Positions 1-7,625 of a DNA stretch of 9,994 nt are shown here, piece after piece. Both the position numbers and the translations under genes were made by a program. The notes under the pieces are model-generated. The model was not told where the DNA came from. It worked only from the letters and a program-made list of their open reading frames with translations, and ran no database searches. The stretch is from a bacterium (GTDB taxonomy: Bacteria > Verrucomicrobiota > Verrucomicrobiae > Limisphaerales > J093). The DNA lies in the NCBI GenBank assembly GCA_021839785.1, contig JAKCAB010000228.1:1-9994 (forward strand), read 5' to 3'. Position 1 is the first letter of the stretch; each line of letters opens with the position of its first letter.

Positions 1-1788
1 TCCCTGGCGCGGGCCCTTCAAGATGGCGATGCGGAGCGGGTCGCCGTCAGGGTCGGTCAAATCGAATGGGATCGGCGAAGGGCGATCCGCCGGAAGCGTG
101 AGGGTTTGATCCTTCGCGACCGGCATTCGGTTGAGCGGCACCACCTGCACCGTCACCGTGGCCGGCGCGCTGTCGAATTCGCCGTCGTTGACGCGGAAGC
201 TGAACCGGTCCGGGCCGACGTAATCCGTGGCCGGTGTGTAAAGCACGGCGGGTCCGGTGCCGGTGAGTTGGCCGGCGGCGGGATTGGTCAAGATGAGGTA
301 ACGGAGCGGGTCGCCCTCGCCGTCGGTGGCCTGCAAATAAATCTCGGTGGGCGTGTTCACCCGCACTTCCGCGCGCGAGTCCCTGGCGACCGGCGCGGTG
401 TTTTTGTCGGTGAGGGTGATCTGCACCGGTGTGGCTTCACTGAAGGCCTGGCCGTCGCTGGCGCGGAAAATGAAACCGTCTTCGCCGAGGTAATCTTTGG
501 CGGGCGTGTACACGAAGTTCGTCCCCGCCGGCGCCACCGCTCCGTGCTGGGGCGGCGAAAGGATTTCGAAGGTCAGCGGATCCTCGTCGGCGTCGTTCGC
601 GGACAAGGCGAACGTCAGCGGCTGGTTGACCTTGTTGGTCAGGTCCATCGCTTCCGTGGTCGGCGGATTGTTCACCGGAAGCACGTCGAACGACACCGTG
701 GCGACGACGCTGGTGAAGGCGCCATCGCTGGCGACGTAGGTGAACCGGTCGGCGCCGGCGAAGCCTTGGGGCGGGTAATAGGTGGCGATGTCGGGATAGG
801 CCCACAATTCGCCGTGCGCGGGGCCTTCCCGAATCTCGAAAGTCAGCTTGCCACCTTCCGGATCGTGGGCGTCGTAGATCACGTCGCGCGAGGTGTTGCG
901 GTTCAGCGTGAAGTGCTGATCGCGCACGGCGGGCGGGTCGTTCACTGGCTTGATCGCAATCTCCACCTGTCCCGTGGCCTGCAAACCGCCGGGGTCCGCA
1001 ACCACGTAAGTGAAGCCGTCCGACCCGTTCCAGTTCGCGGCCGGCACGTAGCGCAGCCCGCTTGCAAGCGTGAGCGAAACGGCGCCGTTGGTCGGCGGGG
1101 CGAAGCTCACGAGGCGGAGCCGGTCGCCGTCCGCGTCGTGGTCATTGGCGAGCACGTCGAGTTCCACCGGCGTGTCTTCGTCGATGCTCGCGTGGTCGGG
1201 TTCCGCCACGGGCGCGTCCGGCACGGGAACCACCGTCACGTTTACCGTGGCCATCGCCATGCCGTCGCGGCCATCGACCACCAGATAGGTGAACGAGTCC
1301 GAGCCGTTGAAGTCCGCCGCCGGCGTGTAGTGCAAGCGGTTCTGCGCGCCGAAAGTCACCCGGCCGTGCAGCGGGCGGCCGAGGCTCTCGACGCGCAGTG
1401 GCAAGCCCAGCGGGTGCGAGTCGTTGGCCAGCACATCCAGATTCGCCGGTTCGTCCTCGAGGGTCACGAGCGTGTCATCGCGCGCAGCCGGCGGGTCGTA
1501 GTCAGTCCGCACGGCATAGACCGCGGTGGTTTCACCGAAGGCGCCTTCGGGGTCTTCGACGCGGATGCGCAACGTCTCCGCGCCCGTCCAATCCGGCGTC
1601 GGTGGCGTGACCGTGAGGACGCGCTGGGGGCTGACGTTGACGCGGAGTGCGACGTTGCCGGTGATCGTCCAGCGCAGTTGGGCTGGGCCGTTGTCCGGAT
1701 CGTCCACGTAGCGGTCGAGCGCAATCGGAAAGAACGCGCTGCCGGCGCGCACGGTCTGACTGGGGACCGCACTCACGACCGGCGGGTG
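1..1788 (-). repeat. Tandem cadherin-like/Ig-like repeats at the C-terminal end of the S8 protease
   Basis: Roughly 90-residue modules follow one another. Each opens with a PVNDPP-type linker: NHPPVV (~1774-1788), DPPAARDD (~1480-1497), PVPDAP (1210-1227), PVNDPP (931-948), PVNNPP (661-678), DKNTAP (391-408) and PLNRMP (121-138). The last five spacings are about 270-280 bases. Most modules carry a YTPAxDFNGxDSFTY-like strand followed by a V.DG turn, typical of bacterial cadherin-like or Big-type beta-sandwich tandems. The last module runs off the window, so the array is longer than seen. The role is probably spacing or adhesion on the cell surface; this is inferred from the family. Confidence 0.85.
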
Positions 1789-4700
1789 GTTGGTGGCTTG
1801 CGGCGAGGCCAGGTAACCGCTGCAACGCGGGTCGCGCTGAAACGCCGGCCACGGCAGCGCGTCCGGCTGGTACGCAGCGCCCATGCGCCACGCGTAAAGG
1901 CTGTAACGTTCCTTGCGGGTGGCGACCGGCGGGGTGGGCGAGTAAGCCGCGTCGTCGATGCTCGCCGCTACCAGGTCCAACTGGCCGTCGCCGTCCAAAT
2001 CGGTCAGCGCGACTTGCGCCGATTTAAGGCGGTCGGTGCCGCCGGTGGATTCCATGAACAGGCCGGGCAACTCCGGTTTCGGATGCAGGTCGATCCGCGA
2101 TCCGTCCAGCCGCCAGGCCCGCACCCCGCCCAGCGTGTTCAAACTGCCCGACACCATCACCGGCGAAAACTGGCTGGGCAGCGGCATCACGACATCGGGT
2201 CGGCCGTCACCGTCGAGGTCGCCCACCACTGGCGCGGTGCGCAACGACGGCCAACTCGCCAGCGACACCGGCCAGCCGTCGGCGTCGAAACCGTCGTAGC
2301 GGAGCAGGTGCAGCTTCCGCTGGCCGGGATCGACGGCGGCGATTTCGAGGGTGCCGTCGCCCTCGAAATCCGCGAGCGCGAGCGGCGTCGAAAACGACTC
2401 CTCGACCATCACCGGCCAGCCGGGCAGGGCGTTGCCGTCGCCGTCGAAGGCGTAAAGCCCGCCGGCCACGCCCCGGCCGTCCGTCGCGTACGGATCGTTG
2501 GTGCCGACGACAATTTCGTCCCGGCCGTCGCCATCCAGATCGCCCACGACCGGCGAGGCGAGGATTTCGCCGCTCACGTTATGTTGCCAGACTGGCCCTT
2601 CGGGGTGGCTCAGCGTGAAAAGCGCCAAGGTGCTGCAGCCGGTGGGCGCCACGATGCCCAGTTCGCCTTCCGCTCCAAACCGGCCCACTGCCGGCAGCCG
2701 TCGCGGCCAGCCGCTCGTGCTCCAACAACTCTCCAGCCGCCATGAGGCGCGGAGTTTGCCGGTGCGCGCGTCCAGGACGAACAGCACCGAGGCCCGGTCT
2801 GGATTGCTCGTCCAGTTGTTGCCCAGCCCCACCAACTCCAACTGCCCATCACGATCCAGGTCCGCCAGCAACTTGCCGGGCGCGGTGGCTGGCAAAGCTA
2901 CCGGCCAGTCGCCGTCCAGCGGCGTGCCGTTAGCATGAAACGCGTAGAGCCAGCCCTGTTCGCCCGCGTCGGTGAAGATTTCCGGTTTGCCGTCCCCGTC
3001 CCCGTCACCCACGACGGGGATGTCCGACGACGGTTCGCCCGGCGCCAGATCGCGCGACCAACGCACCGCCCCGTCCGCGTCGATAACCAGGAGTTGATTC
3101 GGCGTGCCGGGCGGCGAACCCGGTTGGACCCGCACGATCTCGTGCCGGCCGTCGCCGTCGAGGTCGGCTACCGTGAATTGCCGCCAGTCGTTCGTGGAAT
3201 ACAGCCCCGTGGCCGGCAGATGCACCGGCCAGCCGGGACGCAACTGGCTGTCCAAATGCACCATCCGGGTCAGCCACTCGCCAACCACCACGCCGTTCGT
3301 GCGGGCGGTCAGCCGAAGTGTGTGAAACTCGTCCGGTTCCGCCTGTGCCGTGTTCCACCAGCCGAGCACGCCATTGAAGACTTCCTGGTTGCCGCCGTTG
3401 GCGAGCGTGATGCCCGCAGTGGACCAGGCGGCTGGGTTCAAACCGACGCCGTGCTCGAGCGTGTAAGTGCGACCCGCGCCAAACACCGTCCCGCGAATCT
3501 CGACCTGCCCGGCGGCGCGAATCGCGTCGTTGTTCAGCGGGGCGGTGATCTGGACGTTGCGCACCGTCACGACCGCGCGGTCCTGCGCCTCCTGGCCGAG
3601 CGTGTCCGTGACCACCAGCCGGATCGAGTGGGTGCCTTCGCCCAGCGTGGCGCTGGAGAAACCGGAGTAAAGCGGCCCGTCCACGACCGGCCGGTTGTCC
3701 TCGTAAAGCCGCGTCCAATTCGTCGGGTACGTGCCGCGGCCGAATTCGAGCCGATAGGAAGCGAAGTTCGTCCCGGCGGCCGTGCCCGGCAGGTCCACCA
3801 CGCCCGCGATGACCGCGGGCAAACGCAGTTTCGCCGTCGGCAACGGGCTGCGCACCGCGACGGCCTTCGCCGCGTTCAGCCGGCCGGTGCCGACGTACTG
3901 GTCCGTGCCGAGTTCATCGACCGCGTTGCGCAGGATGGTCGCCACCTGTTCGTTCGTGAACTCCGGGTGCAACGAGAAAATGAGCGCGACGGCGCCGGTG
4001 ACAAAGGGCGCGGCCATCGACGTGCCGCTCAACAAATCGTAGCGCGCATTGGGCAGGGTCGAGAGGATCGACTCTCCCGGCGCGGCCACGTCCACGAACG
4101 CGCCGAAATTCGAGAAATAGGCCCGCGCGCCGTTCTTGTTCAGCGCCGCCACCGCCACGACCGGCTCGTAAGCTGCCGGAAACGGGGCGATGTCCGTGCG
4201 TTCGTTGCCCGCGGCGGCCACGATCAGCACGCCGGCCTGCCAGGCTTCGGTGAGCGCGTCTTGGAGCGCGAGGCTTTTATCGGTCTGGCCCCAGCTTGCG
4301 TTGATCACCCGCGCGCCGTTGGCCATCGCGTACTGGATCGCCTCGACCACCGCGGCCACCGTGCCTTCGCCGTGATCGTCGAATGCCTTCACCGCCAGCA
4401 GGCGGACGTTCCAGCAAATGCCAGCGACGCCAATCCGGTTGTTGCTGACGGCGCCGATGATGCCCGCGACGTGCGTGCCGTGCGAGTGGTCATCCATCGG
4501 ATCGCTGTCGTCGCTGACGAAATCGTACCCGTGCACGTCGTCCGGGTACCCGTTCCCGTCATCGTCGCGGCCGTTGCCGGCGATCTCGCCCGGATTCACC
4601 CAGACGTTCGCTTCGAGGTCGGGGTGGTAATAGTCGATGCCGGTGTCGATCACCGCCACCTGCATGTCCGGCGAGCCGGTCGTGACTGGCCAGGCCTCGG

Positions 4701-5406
4701 TGGCGTGGATGTCGTTGCCCGGCTGGCCCTCGCCCTGGCCGGAGTTGAGCAAGCCCCATTGAGTGCCGAAGTCGAAATCGTTGGGCACGACCGGCGGCGG
4801 CGCGACGAACAACTTCAGCCGGTAATTCGGCTCCGCATAGACCACGTCCGGCCGCGCCGCGAGCTGGGCGCGCGTGCGGGCGGCTTCCACGGCATCGGCG
4901 GTGTCCACCACCACCAGGTTCGCGAAAACCGAGTCGGCGCGGAACCGTGCCTGGAGCCGCATGCTTGGCTGGCGCAGATGGCGAACGCGTTTCAAGCCGG
5001 GGGCCGCCTGGCGAAGAATGCTTTCCTGCGCCGCCGGCGTCACCCCGGCGCGAAAACGGACCAGCAATTGATTCGGCACCGGCGGGGGATCTGGAACGCT
5101 CGTGGTATCCCCGGCGACCGCCGCTTTTGCGGGCGCGGCCCCAGCCTGGAGCGCGGGTGTCCAACCCGCGTTCGGGCGCGTAGATTTCCCTCCCGCGTCC
5201 CCACCGGTGACCGCCGCCGTCGCGGACGCGACGTCAATGCCGGACGGCGCGGCGGGGCGGTTCGCGGGCAGGTCGGCGGCAGGCGCCAGCACCGCACCCG
5301 CCCAAACGAGCGCGCACGTCACGGAACGCCAGCGTCGGCGGAAAGACTGCACAGTCCTGAATCTACGAGCCGCGCTCCGCCGCGCCAACCGCGGCTGCGA
5401 CGGCAT
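1..5406 (-). CDS. Secreted subtilisin-like (S8) protease with FG-GAP and cadherin-like repeats, 3' end outside window
   Basis: Secreted serine endopeptidase. With M1 at 5406, a basic stretch and hydrophobic core (about residues 23-44, CALVWAGAVLAPA) form a signal peptide. Residues ~108-200 resemble an S8 propeptide, starting NQLLVRFRAG and ending AEPNYRL. The catalytic domain (~245-485) has all key residues: Asp254 in AVIDTGIDYYHPDL, His309 in HGTHVAG, oxyanion Asn401 in AAAGNE and Ser463 in GTSMAAP. Two Ig/Fn3-like modules (~490-735) follow, then FG-GAP/VCBS repeats (~745-1150), then cadherin-like repeats from ~1207 to the edge. I translated most of the frame and met no stop in 1802 codons. 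The start is uncertain: ATG at 5430 and GTG at 5352 are in frame, and the GTG would give a more usual signal-peptide length; none has a clear Shine-Dalgarno. Any C-terminal anchor lies outside the window. The S8 assignment is firm; the substrate is unknown, and the repeats suggest adhesion or matrix binding. Confidence 0.93.
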   Translation of the reverse strand, partial: MPSQPRLARRSAARRFRTVQSFRRRWRSVTCALVWAGAVLAPAADLPANRPAAPSGIDVASATAAVTGGDAGGKSTRPNAGWTPALQAGAAPAKAAVAGDTTSVPDPPPVPNQLLVRFRAGVTPAAQESILRQAAPGLKRVRHLRQPSMRLQARFRADSVFANLVVVDTADAVEAARTRAQLAARPDVVYAEPNYRLKLFVAPPPVVPNDFDFGTQWGLLNSGQGEGQPGNDIHATEAWPVTTGSPDMQVAVIDTGIDYYHPDLEANVWVNPGEIAGNGRDDDGNGYPDDVHGYDFVSDDSDPMDDHSHGTHVAGIIGAVSNNRIGVAGICWNVRLLAVKAFDDHGEGTVAAVVEAIQYAMANGARVINASWGQTDKSLALQDALTEAWQAGVLIVAAAGNERTDIAPFPAAYEPVVAVAALNKNGARAYFSNFGAFVDVAAPGESILSTLPNARYDLLSGTSMAAPFVTGAVALIFSLHPEFTNEQVATILRNAVDELGTDQYVGTGRLNAAKAVAVRSPLPTAKLRLPAVIAGVVDLPGTAAGTNFASYRLEFGRGTYPTNWTRLYEDNRPVVDGPLYSGFSSATLGEGTHSIRLVVTDTLGQEAQDRAVVTVRNVQITAPLNNDAIRAAGQVEIRGTVFGAGRTYTLEHGVGLNPAAWSTAGITLANGGNQEVFNGVLGWWNTAQAEPDEFHTLRLTARTNGVVVGEWLTRMVHLDSQLRPGWPVHLPATGLYSTNDWRQFTVADLDGDGRHEIVRVQPGSPPGTPNQLLVIDADGAVRWSRDLAPGEPSSDIPVVGDGDGDGKPEIFTDAGEQGWLYAFHANGTPLDGDWPVALPATAPGKLLADLDRDGQLELVGLGNNWTSNPDRASVLFVLDARTGKLRASWRLESCWSTSGWPRRLPAVGRFGAEGELGIVAPTGCSTLALFTLSHPEGPVWQHNVSGEILASPVVGDLDGDGRDEIVVGTNDPYATDGRGVAGGLYAFDGDGNALPGWPVMVEESFSTPLALADFEGDGTLEIAAVDPGQRKLHLLRYDGFDADGWPVSLASWPSLRTAPVVGDLDGDGRPDVVMPLPSQFSPVMVSGSLNTLGGVRAWRLDGSRIDLHPKPELPGLFMESTGGTDRLKSAQVALTDLDGDGQLDLVAASIDDAAYSPTPPVATRKERYSLYAWRMGAAYQPDALPWPAFQRDPRCSGYLASPQATNHPPVVSAVPSQTVRAGSAFFPIALDRYVDDPDNGPAQLRWTITGNVALRVNVSPQRVLTVTPPTPDWTGAETLRIRVEDPEGAFGETTAVYAVRTDYDPPAARDDTLVTLEDEPANLDVLANDSHPLGLPLRVESLGRPLHGRVTFGAQNRLHYTPAADFNGSDSFTYLVVDGRDGMAMATVNVTVVPVPDAPVAEPDHASIDEDTPVELDVLANDHDADGDRLRLVSFAPPTNGAVSLTLASGLRYVPAANWNGSDGFTYVVADPGGLQATGQVEIAIKPVNDPPAVRDQHFTLNRNTSRDVIYDAHDPEGGKLTFEIREGPAHGELWAYPDIATYYPPQGFAGADRFTYVASDGAFTSVVATVSFDVLPVNNPPTTEAMDLTNKVNQPLTFALSANDADEDPLTFEILSPPQHGAVAPAGTNFVYTPAKDYLGEDGFIFRASDGQAFSEATPVQITLTDKNTAPVARDSRAEVRVNTPTEIYLQATDGEGDPLRYLILTNPAAGQLTGTGPAVLYTPATDYVGPDRFSFRVNDGEFDSAPATVTVQVVPLNRMPVAKDQTLTLPADRPSPIPFDLTDPDGDPLRIAILKGPRQG
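1960..3175 (-). repeat. FG-GAP/VCBS calcium-binding repeat region within the S8 protease gene
   Basis: At least seven copies of a D-x-DGDG-x-x-(D/E) motif recur along the minus-strand translation: ADLDGDGRHEIV (near 3136-3171), GDGDGDGKPEIF (near 2974-3012), ADLDRDGQLELV (near 2820-2865), GDLDGDGRDEIV (near 2500-2550), ADFEGDGTLEIA (near 2335-2380), GDLDGDGRPDVV (near 2190-2225) and TDLDGDGQLDLV (near 1970-2010). This is the Ca2+-binding loop of FG-GAP/VCBS blades, and seven blades fit a closed beta-propeller. The region closes with WPAFQRDPRCSG (around 1815-1850), a motif often seen at the end of such propellers. Repeat spacing is uneven because the blades vary in length. Confidence 0.85.
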
Positions 5407-5545
5407 TGGAAATGAGAACTCGCCAGGCATCGCCCGTCCAGAACAGCAGGCAAGACTTGTGCCACAGTTGCCGCCGCGACCACGCCACCAACGGATGTTC
5501 AACCGCCGAGACGCCAAGCGAAAACGAACGTGCGGCCGCTTGAAT

Positions 5546-5733
5546 CCCGAAAACCGAAGTTGGGGAGCACGCCCGCCCTCGGGTGTGGCGGGACGCGCCT
5601 CGCGTCCAGCGCCTGGGGACCCACGCGGTCCCGGCGGTGGTCGCAGAGCTTCCGCCCAAAACCGTTTTCGGCGAGGACGCCGAAAACCGCCCGCGGGGCG
5701 CGTGCGCTCCCCAATTCAACTTCGGTTTTCGGG
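5546..5733. repeat. ~188-bp inverted-repeat (MITE-like or REP-like) element
   Basis: The ends are a perfect 17-bp inverted repeat: CCCGAAAACCGAAGTTG at 5546-5562 and its reverse complement at 5717-5733. The arms continue inward imperfectly, with GGGAGCACGC at 5563-5572 matched by GCGTGCGCTCCC ending at 5711 (2-base indel and a short spacer). No transposase is encoded. The structure fits a non-autonomous mobile or palindromic dispersed element. Similar palindromic intergenic repeats that give spurious short 'proteins' are, to my recollection, common in Verrucomicrobiota genomes, but copy number cannot be judged from one window. Confidence 0.7.
5664..5687. repeat. Perfect 10-bp hairpin nested in the inverted-repeat element
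   Basis: GTTTTCGGCG (5664-5673), loop AGGA (5674-5677) and CGCCGAAAAC (5678-5687) form a perfect 10-bp stem. The CCGAAAAC core also appears in the element's outer arms, so inner and outer palindromes share sequence. No U-tract follows on either strand, so a simple intrinsic terminator is unlikely. Confidence 0.7.
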
Positions 5734-5785
5734 TTAATTCGCTGCTCGAAGTCGGAGGAGCTTTCGGTTTCAGCCGATCAATTCA

Positions 5786-5801
5786 CAGGCCTTCCGGCCT
5801 G
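5786..5801 (-). other. 6-bp stem with 4-base loop at the end of the RHS fragment
   Basis: CAGGCC-TTCC-GGCCTG forms a GC-rich 6-bp stem. On the minus strand the loop is GGAA, a GNRA-type tetraloop, and the TGA stop of the RHS fragment directly follows the stem. No T-run follows, so it is a weak candidate for a terminator or RNA-stabilising hairpin only. Confidence 0.35.
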
Positions 5802-5836
5802 GTTGACTGGTAGCCGTGGGCGTTGAGGATCGTGCC

Positions 5837-6220
5837 GCCGCTGGTGCGCAGCTCGGTGCGGGTGAGCCGGGCCAGGGTGTCGTAAGTGTTGGTCACAGAG
5901 CCGCCACCCGGCAGAGTGAGTGCCGCCGGTTGGACACCGGCGCTCCCGGCGGCGTAGGCGTAGGTGAACGTCCCCGCCGTGCCGCCCACCACCGACCACC
6001 GGCCCGCGGCGTCCCAGGCGTTGGTGACCACGAACTGGCTGGTGGGCTGGGCGAGCGTCAGGCCCGCGCGCAAGCCGTAGCGGTTCGTGGCGGTCACGTC
6101 GTCACTGGCCCACGGACCGTCTTCGGCGAACGCGCGCTGGCCGTTCCCAAGCACGGTGTAGGTGTACTTCGTCTGGCCCAGCGCGTCCAGCCGGTTGGTG
6201 AGGCGGCCCAGCGCGTCGAA
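5837..6220 (-). repeat. RHS mid-region direct repeat, copy in the tipless fragment
   Basis: Aligns to 9461-9856 with one net 12-base difference, around the TFTYxYxAAG...LPGGG segment, which is four residues shorter here. The encoded stretch FDALGRLTNRLDALGQ ... GTAGTFTY differs from the other copy at only a few residues. Confidence 0.85.
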
Positions 6221-6339
6221 TGCCAGCGAGAAGTCCGCCGTGCCCACCTCGCACAGTCGCGTGCGGAGGCTGGCAGATAACCGTGCTTCAAGGGTGCCGC
6301 GCGGCTCCCACTCCGGGTTGCACATACGACCTTAAGGAC

Positions 6340-6606
6340 TCACCCTTTTATGACACACTCTCTGAGTGTGACTAAGCACCGTTGAAGTATCATTCGTTGA
6401 TGTTTTGCGTACTCCGGTTCTCGGTTGCGGATGTCTTCATCGGCAAAATAATGCCACAGTTGATGGTATGCATTTCGAAGCACCGAATCTGACGTCTTTA
6501 TCATGAGTGGCCACTCCGCAAGCGCAGCCTCCGAAGTCTGTGTATTTTCCAAAACGGCCTTGAGCAAAGAAACAGCTTTTTCATAGTCGCATTTGGATGA
6601 GTTCAT
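6340..6606 (-). CDS. Small soluble protein, probable immunity protein for the upstream RHS toxin tip
   Basis: An 88-residue protein with no signal peptide or membrane segment, rich in charged residues and probably mostly helical (e.g. YEKAVSLLKAVLE, EYAKHQRMILQRCLVTL). I do not recognise the family. It starts at ATG 6606, only 8 bases after the TAA of the RHS toxin cassette, with no obvious Shine-Dalgarno, so translation is probably coupled. Polymorphic toxin loci place the cognate immunity gene directly behind the toxin tip, and this gene's AT-rich composition matches the tip rather than the GC-rich RHS core. A cytoplasmic partner would suit a toxin acting in the cytoplasm, such as a nuclease; that is inference. 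It could also be an unrelated hypothetical protein. Confidence 0.75.
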   Translation of the reverse strand: MNSSKCDYEKAVSLLKAVLENTQTSEAALAEWPLMIKTSDSVLRNAYHQLWHYFADEDIRNREPEYAKHQRMILQRCLVTLRECVIKG

Positions 6607-6614
6607 GCGATGGT

Positions 6615-7622
6615 TTACATGTATGGCAACCAGAGCGGAATGTGGATGGAATCGCCGCCATCACCGGGTCCGATGTTCACGTGCAGAACAGGCTTGCCAT
6701 CCGAACCAGGGATTGGGTGAAAGTCTAATCTCAGCAACGGAGTGCTTCCATATCGAAGCTGAAGAATTCTTCCTCCACGGGCAGCGGGACCATCTATCTT
6801 GGTATTCTTTGCAACAACAGGAGCGACTTCCCATAATATCGCAGCTGCTCCAACAACATCCGCAACCGCTATAACCACTCCGGCCCTAAATGCCCCGTCC
6901 CCTCGAACGGGCGGTATCATAACACCAGGGCAACGATACTCGTAGCCTAATTCGAGTCCTATCGTATCAACGTAATTTATCGGATCATCTTCGCAGTGCG
7001 CATAGAGATTAATTCCTCCGTCTTCGTGAATCGGATCCCGATTCACCCACCGTTGCAGGTAGGGATCGTAAAACCGGTAGCCGTAGGCGTACAGGCCGCT
7101 GGTGGTGGAGCCGTTGAAACCAATCCACGGCTTGCTGGAGAACCGCAGCGCATTGGCCGTGGCCAGCGTCCCGCTCTGGCTCAGGTAGCGGCCGTACGGG
7201 TCGTACTTGTAGCTGGCCTGGAGCGTGCCCGCGCTGTTCACTAAAGCCGTCACGTTGCCGTTGCCGTCGGCATGGTAGCAGTTGTGGTACGTCCAGTTGC
7301 CCGCGCTGTAGCCGTGGCTGCGGGCCAGGAGACCGCCAATGCCCCCGGCGCCGGCGTAACTCCCGCTCAGGTCCCGGCCGCGGGTGTAAGTCACGGTGGG
7401 CGTGTTCGCGCCGTTGCGCTCCTGAACGAGGAGCATGCCATCGTACAGATATTGGACTTCGGGATACCAGGAGCCTGATGGCCACATATAGTCTTTGCGG
7501 ATGCGCAGCCGGCTCCGGCTGCCGATGCTGGTGACCTGGTTGAAGTCGTTCACGCCATAATTCACGGGCGTTCTTCCGGAGATCGCCACTTTCACTATCA
7601 TCACACACAGCTCAACAGCCAA
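6615..7622 (-). CDS. N-terminally truncated RHS core with an unrecognised C-terminal toxin tip
   Basis: A frame of 335 residues read from TTG 7622. Residues ~55-197 are the RHS-associated core: YKYDPYGR, then GYRFYDPYLQRWVNRDP, then the INLYAHCEDDPINYVDTIGLE motif that ends the conserved shell. The tip follows: a hydrophobic segment (246-271) and a ~60-residue tail with D300, H302, H314 and H327 in DFHPIPGSDGKPVLHVNIGPG and HIPLW. I cannot name this toxin family; clustered His/Asp could suit a small RNase or other hydrolase. A complete RHS toxin is far longer, and this one has no N-terminal delivery or shell region. The start is doubtful: an in-frame TAG (stop of the upstream gene) sits one codon before TTG 7622, and ATG 7601 is an alternative. 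Before the core, several YD repeats are deleted relative to the copy at 8012-9994. It may be an orphan cassette, expressed only after recombination. Confidence 0.8.
   Translation of the reverse strand: MAVELCVMIVKVAISGRTPVNYGVNDFNQVTSIGSRSRLRIRKDYMWPSGSWYPEVQYLYDGMLLVQERNGANTPTVTYTRGRDLSGSYAGAGGIGGLLARSHGYSAGNWTYHNCYHADGNGNVTALVNSAGTLQASYKYDPYGRYLSQSGTLATANALRFSSKPWIGFNGSTTSGLYAYGYRFYDPYLQRWVNRDPIHEDGGINLYAHCEDDPINYVDTIGLELGYEYRCPGVMIPPVRGDGAFRAGVVIAVADVVGAAAILWEVAPVVAKNTKIDGPAARGGRILQLRYGSTPLLRLDFHPIPGSDGKPVLHVNIGPGDGGDSIHIPLWLPYM
7036..7455 (-). repeat. RHS core direct repeat, copy in the truncated cassette
   Basis: About 420 bases align without gaps to 8508-8927 at a constant offset of 1472, by eye around nine bases in ten identical. 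The repeat starts at TCCCGATTCACCCACCGTTG, exactly at the end of the RHS core (NRDP), and similarity is lost abruptly on the toxin-tip side. On the other side, similarity resumes weakly near 7487-7525 after a 6-base indel. Confidence 0.85.
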
Positions 7623-7625
7623 TCT

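Larger units (their letters stand above)
5407..5782. other. Intergenic stretch between the RHS fragment and the S8 protease gene
   Basis: I see no convincing gene here. The 118-codon minus-strand frame at 5363-5719 crosses both a palindromic element and the protease start in another frame, and matches no domain I know. The stretch holds an inverted-repeat element at 5546-5733 and, closer to the protease, AT/GC-mixed DNA that must contain the protease promoter; I could not pick out a -35/-10 pair with confidence. Confidence 0.6.
5783..6325 (-). pseudogene. Truncated RHS/YD-repeat fragment without toxin tip
   Basis: A 180-codon frame whose middle (from FDALGRLTNRLDALGQ to LARLTRTELRTSGG) nearly duplicates an internal part of the RHS protein encoded at 8012-9994. 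It has no signal or N-terminal RHS region, no core ending in RxxDP, and no toxin tip. It stops abruptly after NAHGYQSTRPEGL, whereas the longer copy continues with more YD repeats. Its first ~30 residues (MCNPEWEPRGT...) do not match the other copy. The ATG at 6325 lies 14 bases after the stop of the upstream small gene. It is best read as a decayed remnant of a third RHS gene cut off on its 3' side; a short expressed protein is possible but has no evident function. Confidence 0.75.

Noticed and set aside
106..2745. Long plus-strand open frame of 879 codons
   Set aside because: It lies exactly antisense, codon on codon, to the S8 protease frame; its translation is Arg/Val/His-rich without domains, as expected opposite GC-rich coding DNA, while the minus strand shows clear FG-GAP and cadherin-like repeats.
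2935..5415. Long plus-strand open frame of 826 codons
   Set aside because: Same codon-aligned antisense effect; the minus strand here encodes the complete S8 catalytic domain with all active-site motifs.
5664..5687. Intrinsic transcription terminator
   Set aside because: The stem is good but no T-run follows on either strand, and it sits inside a larger palindromic element.
5363..5719. 118-codon minus-strand frame overlapping the protease start
   Set aside because: It is formed by the inverted-repeat element plus the protease 5' end in another frame, is low-complexity Arg/Ser-rich and has no recognisable domain.
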